Assembly: GCF_014705615.1 (NCBI RefSeq)
Contig: NZ_JACXJA010000006.1
Location: 186,001 to 250,000 of the forward strand
DNA: 64,000 bases
Direction: 5' to 3'
From: Paenibacillus oceani
Lineage (GTDB): Bacteria > Bacillota > Bacilli > Paenibacillales > NBRC-103111
Part shown: positions 50,379-56,997 of the stretch, piece after piece
How positions within the stretch are numbered: the stretch's first letter is position 1
Layout of the letters: each line of letters opens with the position of its first letter
Translations under genes and position numbers: made by a program
The notes under the pieces: generated by a model
The model's input: only the letters and a program-made list of their open reading frames with translations
Database searches by the model: none
Told to the model about the DNA's origin: nothing

Positions 50379-51098
50379 GCTTCATCTCACCTCGCTTTCG
50401 CCGCTCTGCTGCGTATGCCTCGATGCGGGCTTTCATCAACTGCCAGTTTTGCTGCCTTGGCTTCGACTCCTCCGGGAAGATACCTGGGAACGCCTCGTGA
50501 ATCGTCGGCTGCTTGGCATTGCTCCCGAATACACGCGCAACCATCACAGATGTAAGGTCCGCTTGCCGATAGGCGATGACAGCCCGTATGCGCGTTTCTG
50601 CTTCAAGTTTGTCGGCTTCGAATTTCATTCGTTTCTCGTAAGCGCGGATTGCGGCCATGATCTCGCCATACGTCATATCCCAATAAGCAACGGGATCAGC
50701 GCCGCATTCGCAGGCGATAGGGTACAGCTTTTCAAACAATTCCTTAACCGTGGTTATAGGCTCGCCATCTCCGCCGCCTTGCTCTTCGGAAAAAAACCGC
50801 TGACCTCAAAAACCTCCGTAATAACGGGGATCAAGTCGGTATAATCCTTGCCGGAATCGACATATTCGTCGTATTGCTCCATCACCTTCTGCAGCGTCAT
50901 GCCGTGGTGAAACTTCTGCATCGCCGCATGCAAGGTCAGTAAAACACTCGTCTGAGGCGGCATTTGTCCGGACTCAACAGCCATCAGCATATTGAGTGGA
51001 TTTTGACCACCAAGCCGTTTTTCTAGCTCCATCGTCGTCTGCGCCGTCAGCCGCAACTTATATTCGTTGCCACCCATTTCAAAAGACACGTATCTCAT
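50305..51098 (-). CDS. Tail assembly chaperone fusion (gpGT type) made by -1 frameshift
   Basis: A second frame continues without a proper start codon from within the gpG-like gene: after the run of seven T (50796-50790 on the minus strand) a -1 slip reads SEEQGGGDGEPITTVKELFEK, then PIACECGADPVAYWDMTYGEIMAA, and stops at 50305. The fusion would have about 264 residues: 103 from the first frame and 161 from the second. Lambda-type gpG/gpGT pairs work this way, the long form being needed in small amount for tail assembly on the tape measure. The C-terminal part is charged (GDHRGAADPDHGQDGG-like) and overlaps the tape measure start. Confidence 0.82.
50754..51098 (-). CDS. Tail assembly chaperone, short form (gpG type)
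   Basis: 114 residues from the ATG at 51098, which has GGAGG six bases upstream. MRYVSFEMGGNEYKLRLTAQTTMELEKRLG, LLTLHAAMQKFHHGMTL and FEVSGFFPKSKAAEMASL are similar in layout to gpG-like proteins of Firmicute phages (DUF6096-like). In-frame it ends at 50754, shortly after the slippery T run that gives the longer fusion. It follows the tail tube gene, as expected. Confidence 0.82.
   Translation of the reverse strand: MRYVSFEMGGNEYKLRLTAQTTMELEKRLGGQNPLNMLMAVESGQMPPQTSVLLTLHAAMQKFHHGMTLQKVMEQYDEYVDSGKDYTDLIPVITEVFEVSGFFPKSKAAEMASL
50790..50798 (-). other. Slippery sequence for programmed -1 frameshift
   Basis: The minus strand reads GGT-TTT-TTT-CCG in the gpG frame; both TTT codons can re-pair after a one-base slip to give TTT-TTT-TCC. 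The -1 frame is open from here to 50305 and has no plausible start of its own. Confidence 0.8.
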
Positions 51099-51116
51099 AA
51101 GCTTCCTCCTTCGAAT

Positions 51117-51141
51117 AAAAAGCGCCCACAAAGGAGCGCTC
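51117..51141 (-). terminator. Hairpin after the tail tube gene
   Basis: AGCGC/GCGCT with a ten-base loop and TTTTTA on the minus strand, between tail tube and chaperone genes. It could reduce expression of the distal genes. Confidence 0.6.
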
Positions 51142-51147
51142 TTATCG

Positions 51148-51570
51148 TTACGGTGCTGGATTGGTTGTCGTAATTTCCGATTGCAGGAACATCGTCGCCG
51201 TAAAGGTAAGGGCCGCGTTAACCGCGCCGCTGTCAATCTTTACGTTGACATAGGCGGAAAACTCATGCGCCGTGCCATCCGGATACTCGAGTTTGAAGTC
51301 CGCCGCGGTATTGCCGTCTTGCAGCCCTTTCAACACCCGGTAATTGGACGTCGTTGTAGCATTATCGTAAAGAAACTTAAAGGCCAGATCGCCAAGATCA
51401 CGAACGCCGGGTATATATTTGCGCACGCTGTCTTTCAGCGTCGTGACGTCCACTTGTTCCGGATCGCCGCCGAGCTCGGGCACTTCCATAAGCAGATCGA
51501 TCTCCGTAAACGTCGATCCACCGCTGGCTTTATAGGAAAGCGTGGTATCTTTCGTCAAAATACCTGCCAT
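51148..51570 (-). CDS. Major tail tube protein
   Basis: 140 residues. The order and sequence (ILTKDTTLSYKASGGSTFTEIDLLMEVPELGGDPEQVDVTTLKDSVRKYIPGV in pieces, FKFLYDNATTTSNYRVLKGL, FKLEYPDGTAHEFSAYV, FTATMFLQSE) match siphovirus major tail proteins with the tube fold. It polymerises around the tape measure to form the tail shaft. GGAGG precedes the ATG. It is followed by a hairpin that may account for its higher dosage compared with downstream genes. Confidence 0.9.
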   Translation of the reverse strand: MAGILTKDTTLSYKASGGSTFTEIDLLMEVPELGGDPEQVDVTTLKDSVRKYIPGVRDLGDLAFKFLYDNATTTSNYRVLKGLQDGNTAADFKLEYPDGTAHEFSAYVNVKIDSGAVNAALTFTATMFLQSEITTTNPAP

Positions 51571-51587
51571 ATTCTGATCATCCTCCT

Positions 51588-51944
51588 TTATTGAGTAACG
51601 CGCCCGGTCCGCGTATCGACTACGCCCCGGTAACGCATGGTCTTACGTTTTAATCCGGACGGGTCCGGGATGTCGGCGGCCATCTGCCGGCGGAATCCGA
51701 TGCCGTTCATGGCGTCGTCTACGGCCGCTGCAAGAGGTCCGGTTGATCGCTTATGCCAAACATCGATTTGGATTGCGATGTCCGAGAGAGGCTCGTTTGC
51801 GATTGTCAGCGGGTCACTATTCCCCAGTTCATAGAACGTAATCCGCGGTGTGTCTGCCGGCCCTTTAGGAAAGGCGTCCGTCACTGTTACGCCGGGAATC
51901 GATTCCAGCAGGGCATTGATCTCAGGCTTTACGTCATACATCAC
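51588..51944 (-). CDS. Tail terminator/completion protein
   Basis: 118 residues. Position between the HK97-gp10-like gene and tail tube and the pattern ALLESIPGVTVTDAFPKGPADTPRITFYELGN, DIAIQIDVWHKRSTGPLAAAVDDAMNGIGF fit the tail completion (gp17-like, DUF3168-like) family. It caps the tail tube and joins the head connector. It overlaps the upstream gene by four bases. Confidence 0.8.
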   Translation of the reverse strand: MMYDVKPEINALLESIPGVTVTDAFPKGPADTPRITFYELGNSDPLTIANEPLSDIAIQIDVWHKRSTGPLAAAVDDAMNGIGFRRQMAADIPDPSGLKRKTMRYRGVVDTRTGRVTQ

Positions 51945-52378
51945 GAACCACCCAGCTTTCGGATATCCTTCCGGAGCTGACTTGCTACGATCTTCGGAAC
52001 GATCTCCTTGTTCTGCTCAGCTGCAGGATATAGGTACGGCTGCGCCGGCATCCCTGCCCAATCCTGCCGATAGCTAAGCTTCTCCGGGGACTTCGGCGGG
52101 GATGGGGACTCTTCGCCGCGCTGCCCGGTCCCAAACTCCACATAGGCCGCATACTCGACATTGGTCGCCACCTTACCGACCAACTCGCCGCCTTGCTCCT
52201 CGACCGTCGCCTCAATGCTATTCCGCAGCCGGCCGCCGTCGACGTTTGCCACAGGAGCCAGCATTTTGGCGTCGCCCTGCACCTGCTTGGTCGCCTGGAG
52301 CATTCCGATCCTTAACGATTTCCGGCTGTCTCCGCCCAAACGATCCAGTTTACGCATTAAGCTGCTGAGATTGATCAT
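51941..52378 (-). CDS. HK97 gp10-like head-tail joining protein
   Basis: 145 residues. DRLGGDSRKSLRIGMLQATKQVQGDAKMLAPV, GRLRNSIEA, VATNVEYAAYVEFGTGQRG and PYLYPAAEQNKEIV are the recognisable motifs of the HK97-gp10 family, including the conserved YVEFGTG. It acts at the head-tail interface. Four-base overlaps link it to both neighbours. Confidence 0.9.
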   Translation of the reverse strand: MINLSSLMRKLDRLGGDSRKSLRIGMLQATKQVQGDAKMLAPVANVDGGRLRNSIEATVEEQGGELVGKVATNVEYAAYVEFGTGQRGEESPSPPKSPEKLSYRQDWAGMPAQPYLYPAAEQNKEIVPKIVASQLRKDIRKLGGS

Positions 52379-52695
52379 GGTCGGATCGCCTCCAAATCAA
52401 TAACGGTATGGGCGCTCCAAGGCCGTATGGCGACGACCCGATAGTCCGGATCGGTCGTGAACAGACAAGCTCCGGCGCCCTCAGAAATAGCCGGCTTACC
52501 CTCGACATACATCACCTGCATATAGGCCAGCCTCTCGCCATACATTTCTGCCATCATTCGGCCACCAGCAGGCTGCACGTTCCCGTAAACCGTAATCGGG
52601 TCGCCCCAGTCCTCGTAGGTCGTAGCGTCGGGCTCCTTGACCGTGATGCGGGCGCGAAATACGACAGGACGCTTGTCACGTTGTCGGAGCCGCAT
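52375..52695 (-). CDS. Head closure protein (SPP1 gp16-like)
   Basis: 106 residues of beta structure: VVFRARITVKEPDATTYEDWGD, PITVYGNVQPAGGRMMAEMYGERL, DYRVVAIRPWSAHTVIDLEAI. Location and the Y-GERL motif match the head-tail adaptor family that plugs the connector after DNA packaging. The start overlaps the previous gene by 20 bases. Confidence 0.85.
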   Translation of the reverse strand: MRLRQRDKRPVVFRARITVKEPDATTYEDWGDPITVYGNVQPAGGRMMAEMYGERLAYMQVMYVEGKPAISEGAGACLFTTDPDYRVVAIRPWSAHTVIDLEAIRP

Positions 52696-53002
52696 AGCGC
52701 ACCACCTTTAGGAGCCGGTATTGAGAGATACTGCTTTGGATCGAAGCAGGCAGCTCCTCGAAGGATCGGCTCGTGCCGCCTTCCGAGTGTGCAGTCTGGC
52801 CCTCGACCCCCTGCATGTTGTAGCGGATAACGGCAATCTGCCGCTGTGTCGACTCCAGAGCGGCGGGAAGCGTGCTCCGGTTCGTCCAGGTAAGCAAATC
52901 GGCAGAGACGTCATCGAGCAGCAGCTGCAGCTCGCCGTCTTGGTTCCCGTCCTTGATTCCGAGCATGATTTTCAACTTTTCGAGCTGCGTCAACGTTATC
53001 AC
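52676..53002 (-). CDS. Head-tail connector (gp6-like/SPP1 gp15-like)
   Basis: 108 residues, helical: LTQLEKLKIMLGIKDGNQDGELQLLLDDVSADLLTWTNR, LESTQRQIAVIRYNMQGVEGQTAHSEGGTSRSFEELPASIQSSISQYR in pieces. The pattern is that of the phage gp6-like connector which forms a ring under the portal. It lies just after the small accessory head gene. Confidence 0.88.
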   Translation of the reverse strand: MITLTQLEKLKIMLGIKDGNQDGELQLLLDDVSADLLTWTNRSTLPAALESTQRQIAVIRYNMQGVEGQTAHSEGGTSRSFEELPASIQSSISQYRLLKVVRYAAPTT

Positions 53003-53010
53003 CCCATAGT

Positions 53011-53037
53011 AAAAGGGCGACTATTCGCCGCCCTTTT
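53011..53037 (-). terminator. Hairpin between capsid-side and connector genes
   Basis: AAAAGGGCG/CGCCCTTTT with a nine-base loop, ending in TTTTAC on the minus strand. It overlaps the last codons of the 53021-53275 gene. A stable internal terminator or processing site. Confidence 0.7.
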
Positions 53038-53275
53038 GAAGCTCTAGTTCCTTTTCTGCAATTGCTTCGAGAAGCTTCTTCTCGCCCATTTGGGAAGCAC
53101 GAGGAATCCCAAGCTGGGCAGCTCGTTCGCGAAGCTCAAGCATTTCTTCGCTAACCTGCTGATCTTTTTTCGGTTCCTGCTCCTCGACCAGCTCGAAGCC
53201 CTGACGGATCAGGGCTTCCGCCCTGAACTCCGACTCGACCTTTTTTACGACATTAAGCCGTTTCAATGTAATCAC
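53021..53275 (-). CDS. Small phage head-region protein
   Basis: 84 residues. An N-terminal strand and charged helices (LKRLNVVKKVESEFRAEALIRQGFELVEEQE) then EEMLELRERAAQLGIPRASQMGEKKLLEAIAEKE, which resembles the SAP/Rho-N-like helical motif seen in small proteins behind phage capsid genes. Function unknown, perhaps capsid-associated. It overlaps the capsid gene end by four bases. Confidence 0.75.
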   Translation of the reverse strand: MITLKRLNVVKKVESEFRAEALIRQGFELVEEQEPKKDQQVSEEMLELRERAAQLGIPRASQMGEKKLLEAIAEKELELQKGGE

Positions 53276-54189
53276 GAGCTCACCGCCGTTTGGATCGTCG
53301 CCAGCTTGTTGTCCGGGATGATCAAGTCATGGTATTTCCGGAAGTCAATCTTCCAAGCGTCGGCTTTCTGGTTCGTGTTCGGGTCGAAGATCCGGATTTT
53401 ATCAGTTTTGCTGATTCCGATCGGTGCATTTCTTGCCGAAACGATCCAGTGAATGCTTTTTGCACCAGCCGCAGGAACAAACCCGCCTGCTTCCTGCCCC
53501 GTCGTCTTGCCGTCGTTGAAAACGTAGGCCGTTTTCATACGATTGGACATAACAGGAATAAGTGGGATACCTTCGATGGCCTTAACCGTAAGGTTAATAC
53601 CGCCTTGCGAGAATTGCGCCACATCGATCTTCTTCTGGATCGAGCTGTTGTTCGTCAGTGTTTCATAAGCGGTATAAGCCATCGTAATAACGAGTTGCGC
53701 CAAGTCCACGCCTCGGTCAGCGAGTTTAAAGATATGCGAGTACAGCTTTTTGACGATATCCGCCTCGGCCAGCGTATACGTTTCGCTATTGCCTGCAGTG
53801 GTAGCCAAAGCTCCGATGCGGCTATAGCGATAGGCGTCGATTTCCGGGATGACCTGGAGCCGTTGGAATTCGCTCATGACATTCGCAGCGCTCGCACCGA
53901 AGTTAGTCTCATCGACGTCCATCGAATCAAGCTGGAAAGTCCGGCCGCGGTCCTGTGTCAGTTTGTGCGTCTCGTACTCATACGTCACAGAGCCTTGGGC
54001 AAATCCATCGTCACGGTCGTAATCTCCCAGTCCCTGAGTGGCGATCTTAGGGATTTTGATCTCATCCCCGCCGTTATATTTCACCTGGCCGGCATTGCTC
54101 TCCATCCATCCCGAAGTCGCTTGTTGCGCGACTTGCTTGTCCAATTCGGTTTGGAACAGTTTTGCATATTCTAATGTGTTAATTGCCAT
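53272..54189 (-). CDS. Major capsid protein
   Basis: 305 residues. Start taken at the ATG at 54189 (AAGGAG upstream). Sequence AINTLEYAKLFQTELDKQVAQQATSGWM, VKYNGGDEIKIPKIATQGLGDYDRDDGF, HKLTQDRGRTFQLDSMDVDETNF, FQRLQVIPEIDAYRYSRI and GGINLTVKAIEGIPLIPV matches the capsid family of SPP1/phi-type Firmicute phages with HK97 fold. It follows the scaffold gene as usual. Confidence 0.92.
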   Translation of the reverse strand: MAINTLEYAKLFQTELDKQVAQQATSGWMESNAGQVKYNGGDEIKIPKIATQGLGDYDRDDGFAQGSVTYEYETHKLTQDRGRTFQLDSMDVDETNFGASAANVMSEFQRLQVIPEIDAYRYSRIGALATTAGNSETYTLAEADIVKKLYSHIFKLADRGVDLAQLVITMAYTAYETLTNNSSIQKKIDVAQFSQGGINLTVKAIEGIPLIPVMSNRMKTAYVFNDGKTTGQEAGGFVPAAGAKSIHWIVSARNAPIGISKTDKIRIFDPNTNQKADAWKIDFRKYHDLIIPDNKLATIQTAVSS

Positions 54190-54203
54190 TACCAATCATC
54201 TCC

Positions 54204-54833
54204 TTATCCGCGTTTAGCGAAAATTTTAGAAATTTCATCGAATGCGGCGTTCCCTTTCCCGCCGCCGCCCTTCGGCGGATCGCCTTTCAGCCGCTCGTTC
54301 ACGGCAGCCTCGACCGCGTCGCGGAACACCTTTTCCACGGACTCGATCGACTTGCTGGTGCTGTCGGCATCCGTGTACACGAGGATGTCGGCGAGCTGCT
54401 TCGGCAGCCCCTTCTCGGCCAGCGTCTCGAGTGCGGTCGCCCGGAGCTCCCGGCGATTAATCTCGCCTTCGCGCTCTGTGAGCTTCGTTTCTCGCTGCTG
54501 GCGCTCATAATCGGCCTTCTGCTCGGCGTTCATCTTGGCCAGCTTCTCGGCCTCCGTCTTGGCTTCCGTGAGCTTGGTTTCGAAGTCCTTTTCCCATTTG
54601 GTGCGCTCTCGCGCGATCGTCTTATTCACGACCTTATCGAGGTCCGCCTGAGTAAAGGTCTTCTCCCCTTCGCCTTGGCCCTGACCGCTGTCTTTCCCTT
54701 CGCCTTCCCCGCCAGATCCGCCAGATCCGCCGGCCCCTCCATCGCCAGAACCACCACTTGCGCCCTCGCCCGCGCCGCCATCAGCAGCAAATAATTGCAA
54801 ATTCAAAGGTAACCAGAATCTATGCTTTTCCAT
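54204..54833 (-). CDS. Capsid scaffolding protein (DUF4355 family)
   Basis: 209 residues. A start resembling FWLPLNLQLFA, a Gly-rich low-complexity stretch (about 17-55), then a long charged coiled coil (FTQADLDKVVNKTIARERTKWEKDFETKLTEAKTEAEKLAKM in pieces) and a C-terminal helical capsid-binding end (FDEISKIFAKRG). These are the DUF4355 scaffold traits. It guides procapsid assembly and is then removed. Immediately followed by the capsid gene. Confidence 0.9.
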   Translation of the reverse strand: MEKHRFWLPLNLQLFAADGGAGEGASGGSGDGGAGGSGGSGGEGEGKDSGQGQGEGEKTFTQADLDKVVNKTIARERTKWEKDFETKLTEAKTEAEKLAKMNAEQKADYERQQRETKLTEREGEINRRELRATALETLAEKGLPKQLADILVYTDADSTSKSIESVEKVFRDAVEAAVNERLKGDPPKGGGGKGNAAFDEISKIFAKRG

Positions 54834-54915
54834 CGTCGTATCCTCCCGTTTTGCGCCCGTCGGCTATGCTCGCGTTTAGCAGTTTATGGCGTCATGCTCG
54901 CGTTTTGGACATAAG

Positions 54916-54942
54916 AAAACCCCGATCGGCTCGGGGCAGTAT
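54916..54942 (-). terminator. Terminator after the deacetylase/knob gene
   Basis: CCCCGA/TCGGGG with a small loop and TTTTCTT on the minus strand. It separates the inserted pair (54949-56791) from the scaffold gene. Confidence 0.85.
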
Positions 54943-54948
54943 CCTTTA

Positions 54949-56436
54949 TTAAGTTGAGACATAGCTCAGCTTTTGCCAAGAACTCCATGTCGTGCCGTTT
55001 GTAGCAACCCTACGCCATACCTCGTTCGTCGCATAACGGTGATATTCTTGGTAGACGAAACCGAAGTCTGTCGGAGAGCTGTTTGCAAGTCCTGTTGTGT
55101 CGATAATAAACAGCCCCGTAGCCGCTGCTGGCATTCCTGTGGAGTTTGCGGAATTAACGCAGCATTGGATGCGGAAACCCACCGGAAGTTCGTTAGGAAG
55201 CGTTGCCGCCGTGTACGTATTTATCCTCGCATTGATCGTTACAGACGGGTCCCAACGGGTCCACGGGTGCCACAGGTTTTCGCCATCTTTAGCCGATCGG
55301 ATAAACCGTGTACTGCTGACCGTTCCGTACGGCTTAAACTCCTGCCAGTAGTACCCAATGTCCCATGTTGCACCAATGGGCTGTATGGCATAGGTTGTCA
55401 GTACGCCTGCCTTATACCCACCCGGCAACATCGGCCAGCCGGTCTGCGTCGAATCCACATTGCATAGCGTGATCGTTTGGTTTTCAAAGTCCATGGGCAA
55501 CATTGTCGACTTGATTTCGTTCTTTTTAATTTTGGTAATAAGCTGATAGTTACTGCTAATCTTACCATCCATCGACATTGCGAAATGCGGATCGTAACCG
55601 CGCTCGTAATTGTTCGAGTACAGGCCGCTTTCCATGACGTTATCCATCCGGTCCAAACCTTCGTTAAACGTGACAATGTCCGCGACCGTCTTCGCGTAGT
55701 TAATGACGTCGGTCAGAAGTTGCGACGCGCCCCACTCCGCTATTTCCCAACCGTGCGTGAACAGGACGAGCCAGCCGCCCTCCGCCACTACCTTGTCGAT
55801 CCACCACTTGTAACGCTCAAAGCTGTTCAACGGGAAGCCCGCAGCCGCATCAATCGTCGTCAGATTCGAGAACCATAGCGATTTAAGCTCAAACGTAGGG
55901 ATCGGCGTTTTGTTGATCGTCAGTTTTGCGTCGGTATTAGATACTCGTACGGCCCGATGGTACTTTTGCGCGATCAGCTTTTCGCGGTCGCCGTAGTGAC
56001 CATACGGGATACAGAGCGTCCGGCCACCGAAACCATTCGCCTCGATCCATTCGGCCGCCTTGCGGATTTCCTCCTCAGACTCCGCGTCCGTCAGCGTGAT
56101 CAGGTCCGCGTGCGACCACGTATGCGACGTGATTTCCCAGCCCTCCGCCTGCATCGTCTGGAGGTCGGCCAGCGTCAAATGGTTCCCGGCTTGGACCCGT
56201 GTAGGTATGACCGCGTTGACCATGCCGATACCAGTAGCGCGGGTAATCGGCAGCAAATGAGTCTTATCGGTAATAGCGCCGTCGTCTGTGCCAAACGTGA
56301 CCATGGCGCGCGGTATTCGCGTTGTGCTACGCCCGCGTGCGTTCATTCCCCTATTTTTGAACTCGTTAAATTTCTCTCGGATTTCTTTGTTATCGATGAC
56401 GACCAGCGGTCTAAAACTCGATCCTTGAAAACTCAT
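54949..56436 (-). CDS. Polysaccharide deacetylase-like protein with pyocin-knob C-terminus
   Basis: 495 residues. Residues about 40-260 are a carbohydrate esterase 4 (NodB-like) domain: VTFGTDDGAITD replaces the usual TFDDG metal/base motif, SHTWSHADL is the HxxxH zinc motif, and VLFTHGWEI is motif 5. Residues about 380-495 (FKPYGTVSSTRFIRSAKDGENLWHPWTRW and NEVWRRVATNGTTWSSWQKL) are pyocin-knob-like repeats used for receptor binding. No signal peptide, so it is probably a virion or cargo enzyme that modifies or binds wall sugars. Its place between portal-side and scaffold genes is unusual. Confidence 0.82.
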   Translation of the reverse strand: MSFQGSSFRPLVVIDNKEIREKFNEFKNRGMNARGRSTTRIPRAMVTFGTDDGAITDKTHLLPITRATGIGMVNAVIPTRVQAGNHLTLADLQTMQAEGWEITSHTWSHADLITLTDAESEEEIRKAAEWIEANGFGGRTLCIPYGHYGDREKLIAQKYHRAVRVSNTDAKLTINKTPIPTFELKSLWFSNLTTIDAAAGFPLNSFERYKWWIDKVVAEGGWLVLFTHGWEIAEWGASQLLTDVINYAKTVADIVTFNEGLDRMDNVMESGLYSNNYERGYDPHFAMSMDGKISSNYQLITKIKKNEIKSTMLPMDFENQTITLCNVDSTQTGWPMLPGGYKAGVLTTYAIQPIGATWDIGYYWQEFKPYGTVSSTRFIRSAKDGENLWHPWTRWDPSVTINARINTYTAATLPNELPVGFRIQCCVNSANSTGMPAAATGLFIIDTTGLANSSPTDFGFVYQEYHRYATNEVWRRVATNGTTWSSWQKLSYVST

Positions 56437-56443
56437 GACCGGA

Positions 56444-56791
56444 TCACGACTCCCCTTCGTATACGGTAATAACGAACGACGTCGAACCGCTTACTTGAAT
56501 AACGTTCAATGGCGTTCCCCTGACTCTCGCCATAAATGGCGGACTTCCTGCCGGTACATTTAGACCCATTCCGTTAATTCGGAAAACGCCGTCGTTCGTG
56601 GGGTCCGTGTTATAAATCTCGATTGGTGTCGTCGCTGGTTGTGACAATGTAATATTTCCGCCAACCAAATCCGCATGGGTTCGCTGCTCCAAGATATACA
56701 ATTCGGAAGCGCCGCCGATGCTGCCGCCTGTCATCTTAATCGGCAACGGATCAGCGTCACTCACAACCTTGTTATTTGCGTATATGTTCAC
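56444..56791 (-). CDS. Small beta-rich protein paired with the deacetylase gene
   Basis: 115 residues from a GTG at 56791 with AGGGGGTG upstream. Sequence of short strands (VVSDADPLPIKMTGG, ADLVGGNITLSQPATTPIEIYNTDPTNDGVFRINGMG, VIQVSGSTSFVITVYEG) like small phage decoration or receptor-binding adaptors; not recognised further. It ends eight bases before the deacetylase gene, so the two belong together. Confidence 0.7.
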   Translation of the reverse strand: MNIYANNKVVSDADPLPIKMTGGSIGGASELYILEQRTHADLVGGNITLSQPATTPIEIYNTDPTNDGVFRINGMGLNVPAGSPPFMARVRGTPLNVIQVSGSTSFVITVYEGES

Positions 56792-56812
56792 GTCGGTTCA
56801 CCCCCTGAAAAT

Positions 56813-56843
56813 AAAAAACCACCGATCCATGGAATCAGTGGTT
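56813..56843 (-). terminator. Terminator before the inserted gene pair
   Basis: AACCAC/GTGGTT-based stem with TGGA loop region followed by six T on the minus strand, directly after the 50-residue gene and only 20 bases before the next ribosome site. Confidence 0.8.
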
Positions 56844-56844
56844 A

Positions 56845-56997
56845 TCATTGCGTATTTTTGTCGCTCTTTTCTTTTGTATCGAGCTCCTCGTCCGGCAGAT
56901 CGTCGAACGACTGATCCGGCCTAAGTCCAAGCATTTCCTTCAAAGCCTTCACCGCGTCTTCGTTCGGTCCGTCTAATCTCGTTCTGATTTTATCCAC
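56845..56997 (-). CDS. Small acidic phage protein, 50 residues
   Basis: GTG at 56997 has GGAGG nine bases upstream and opens a 50-residue frame: MDKIRTRLDGPNEDAVKA, LKEMLGLRPDQSFDDLP, DEELDTKEKSDKNTQ. It overlaps the end of the minor head gene by 25 bases, a normal phage arrangement, and has strong coding character (acidic helix). Function unknown. Confidence 0.6.
   Translation of the reverse strand: MDKIRTRLDGPNEDAVKALKEMLGLRPDQSFDDLPDEELDTKEKSDKNTQ

Noticed and set aside
50305-50739. Independent gene for the second tail chaperone starting at TTG 50739
   Set aside because: The TTG lacks a usable ribosome site, the frame is open upstream to the slippery T run, and phage tail chaperones normally use a frameshift.
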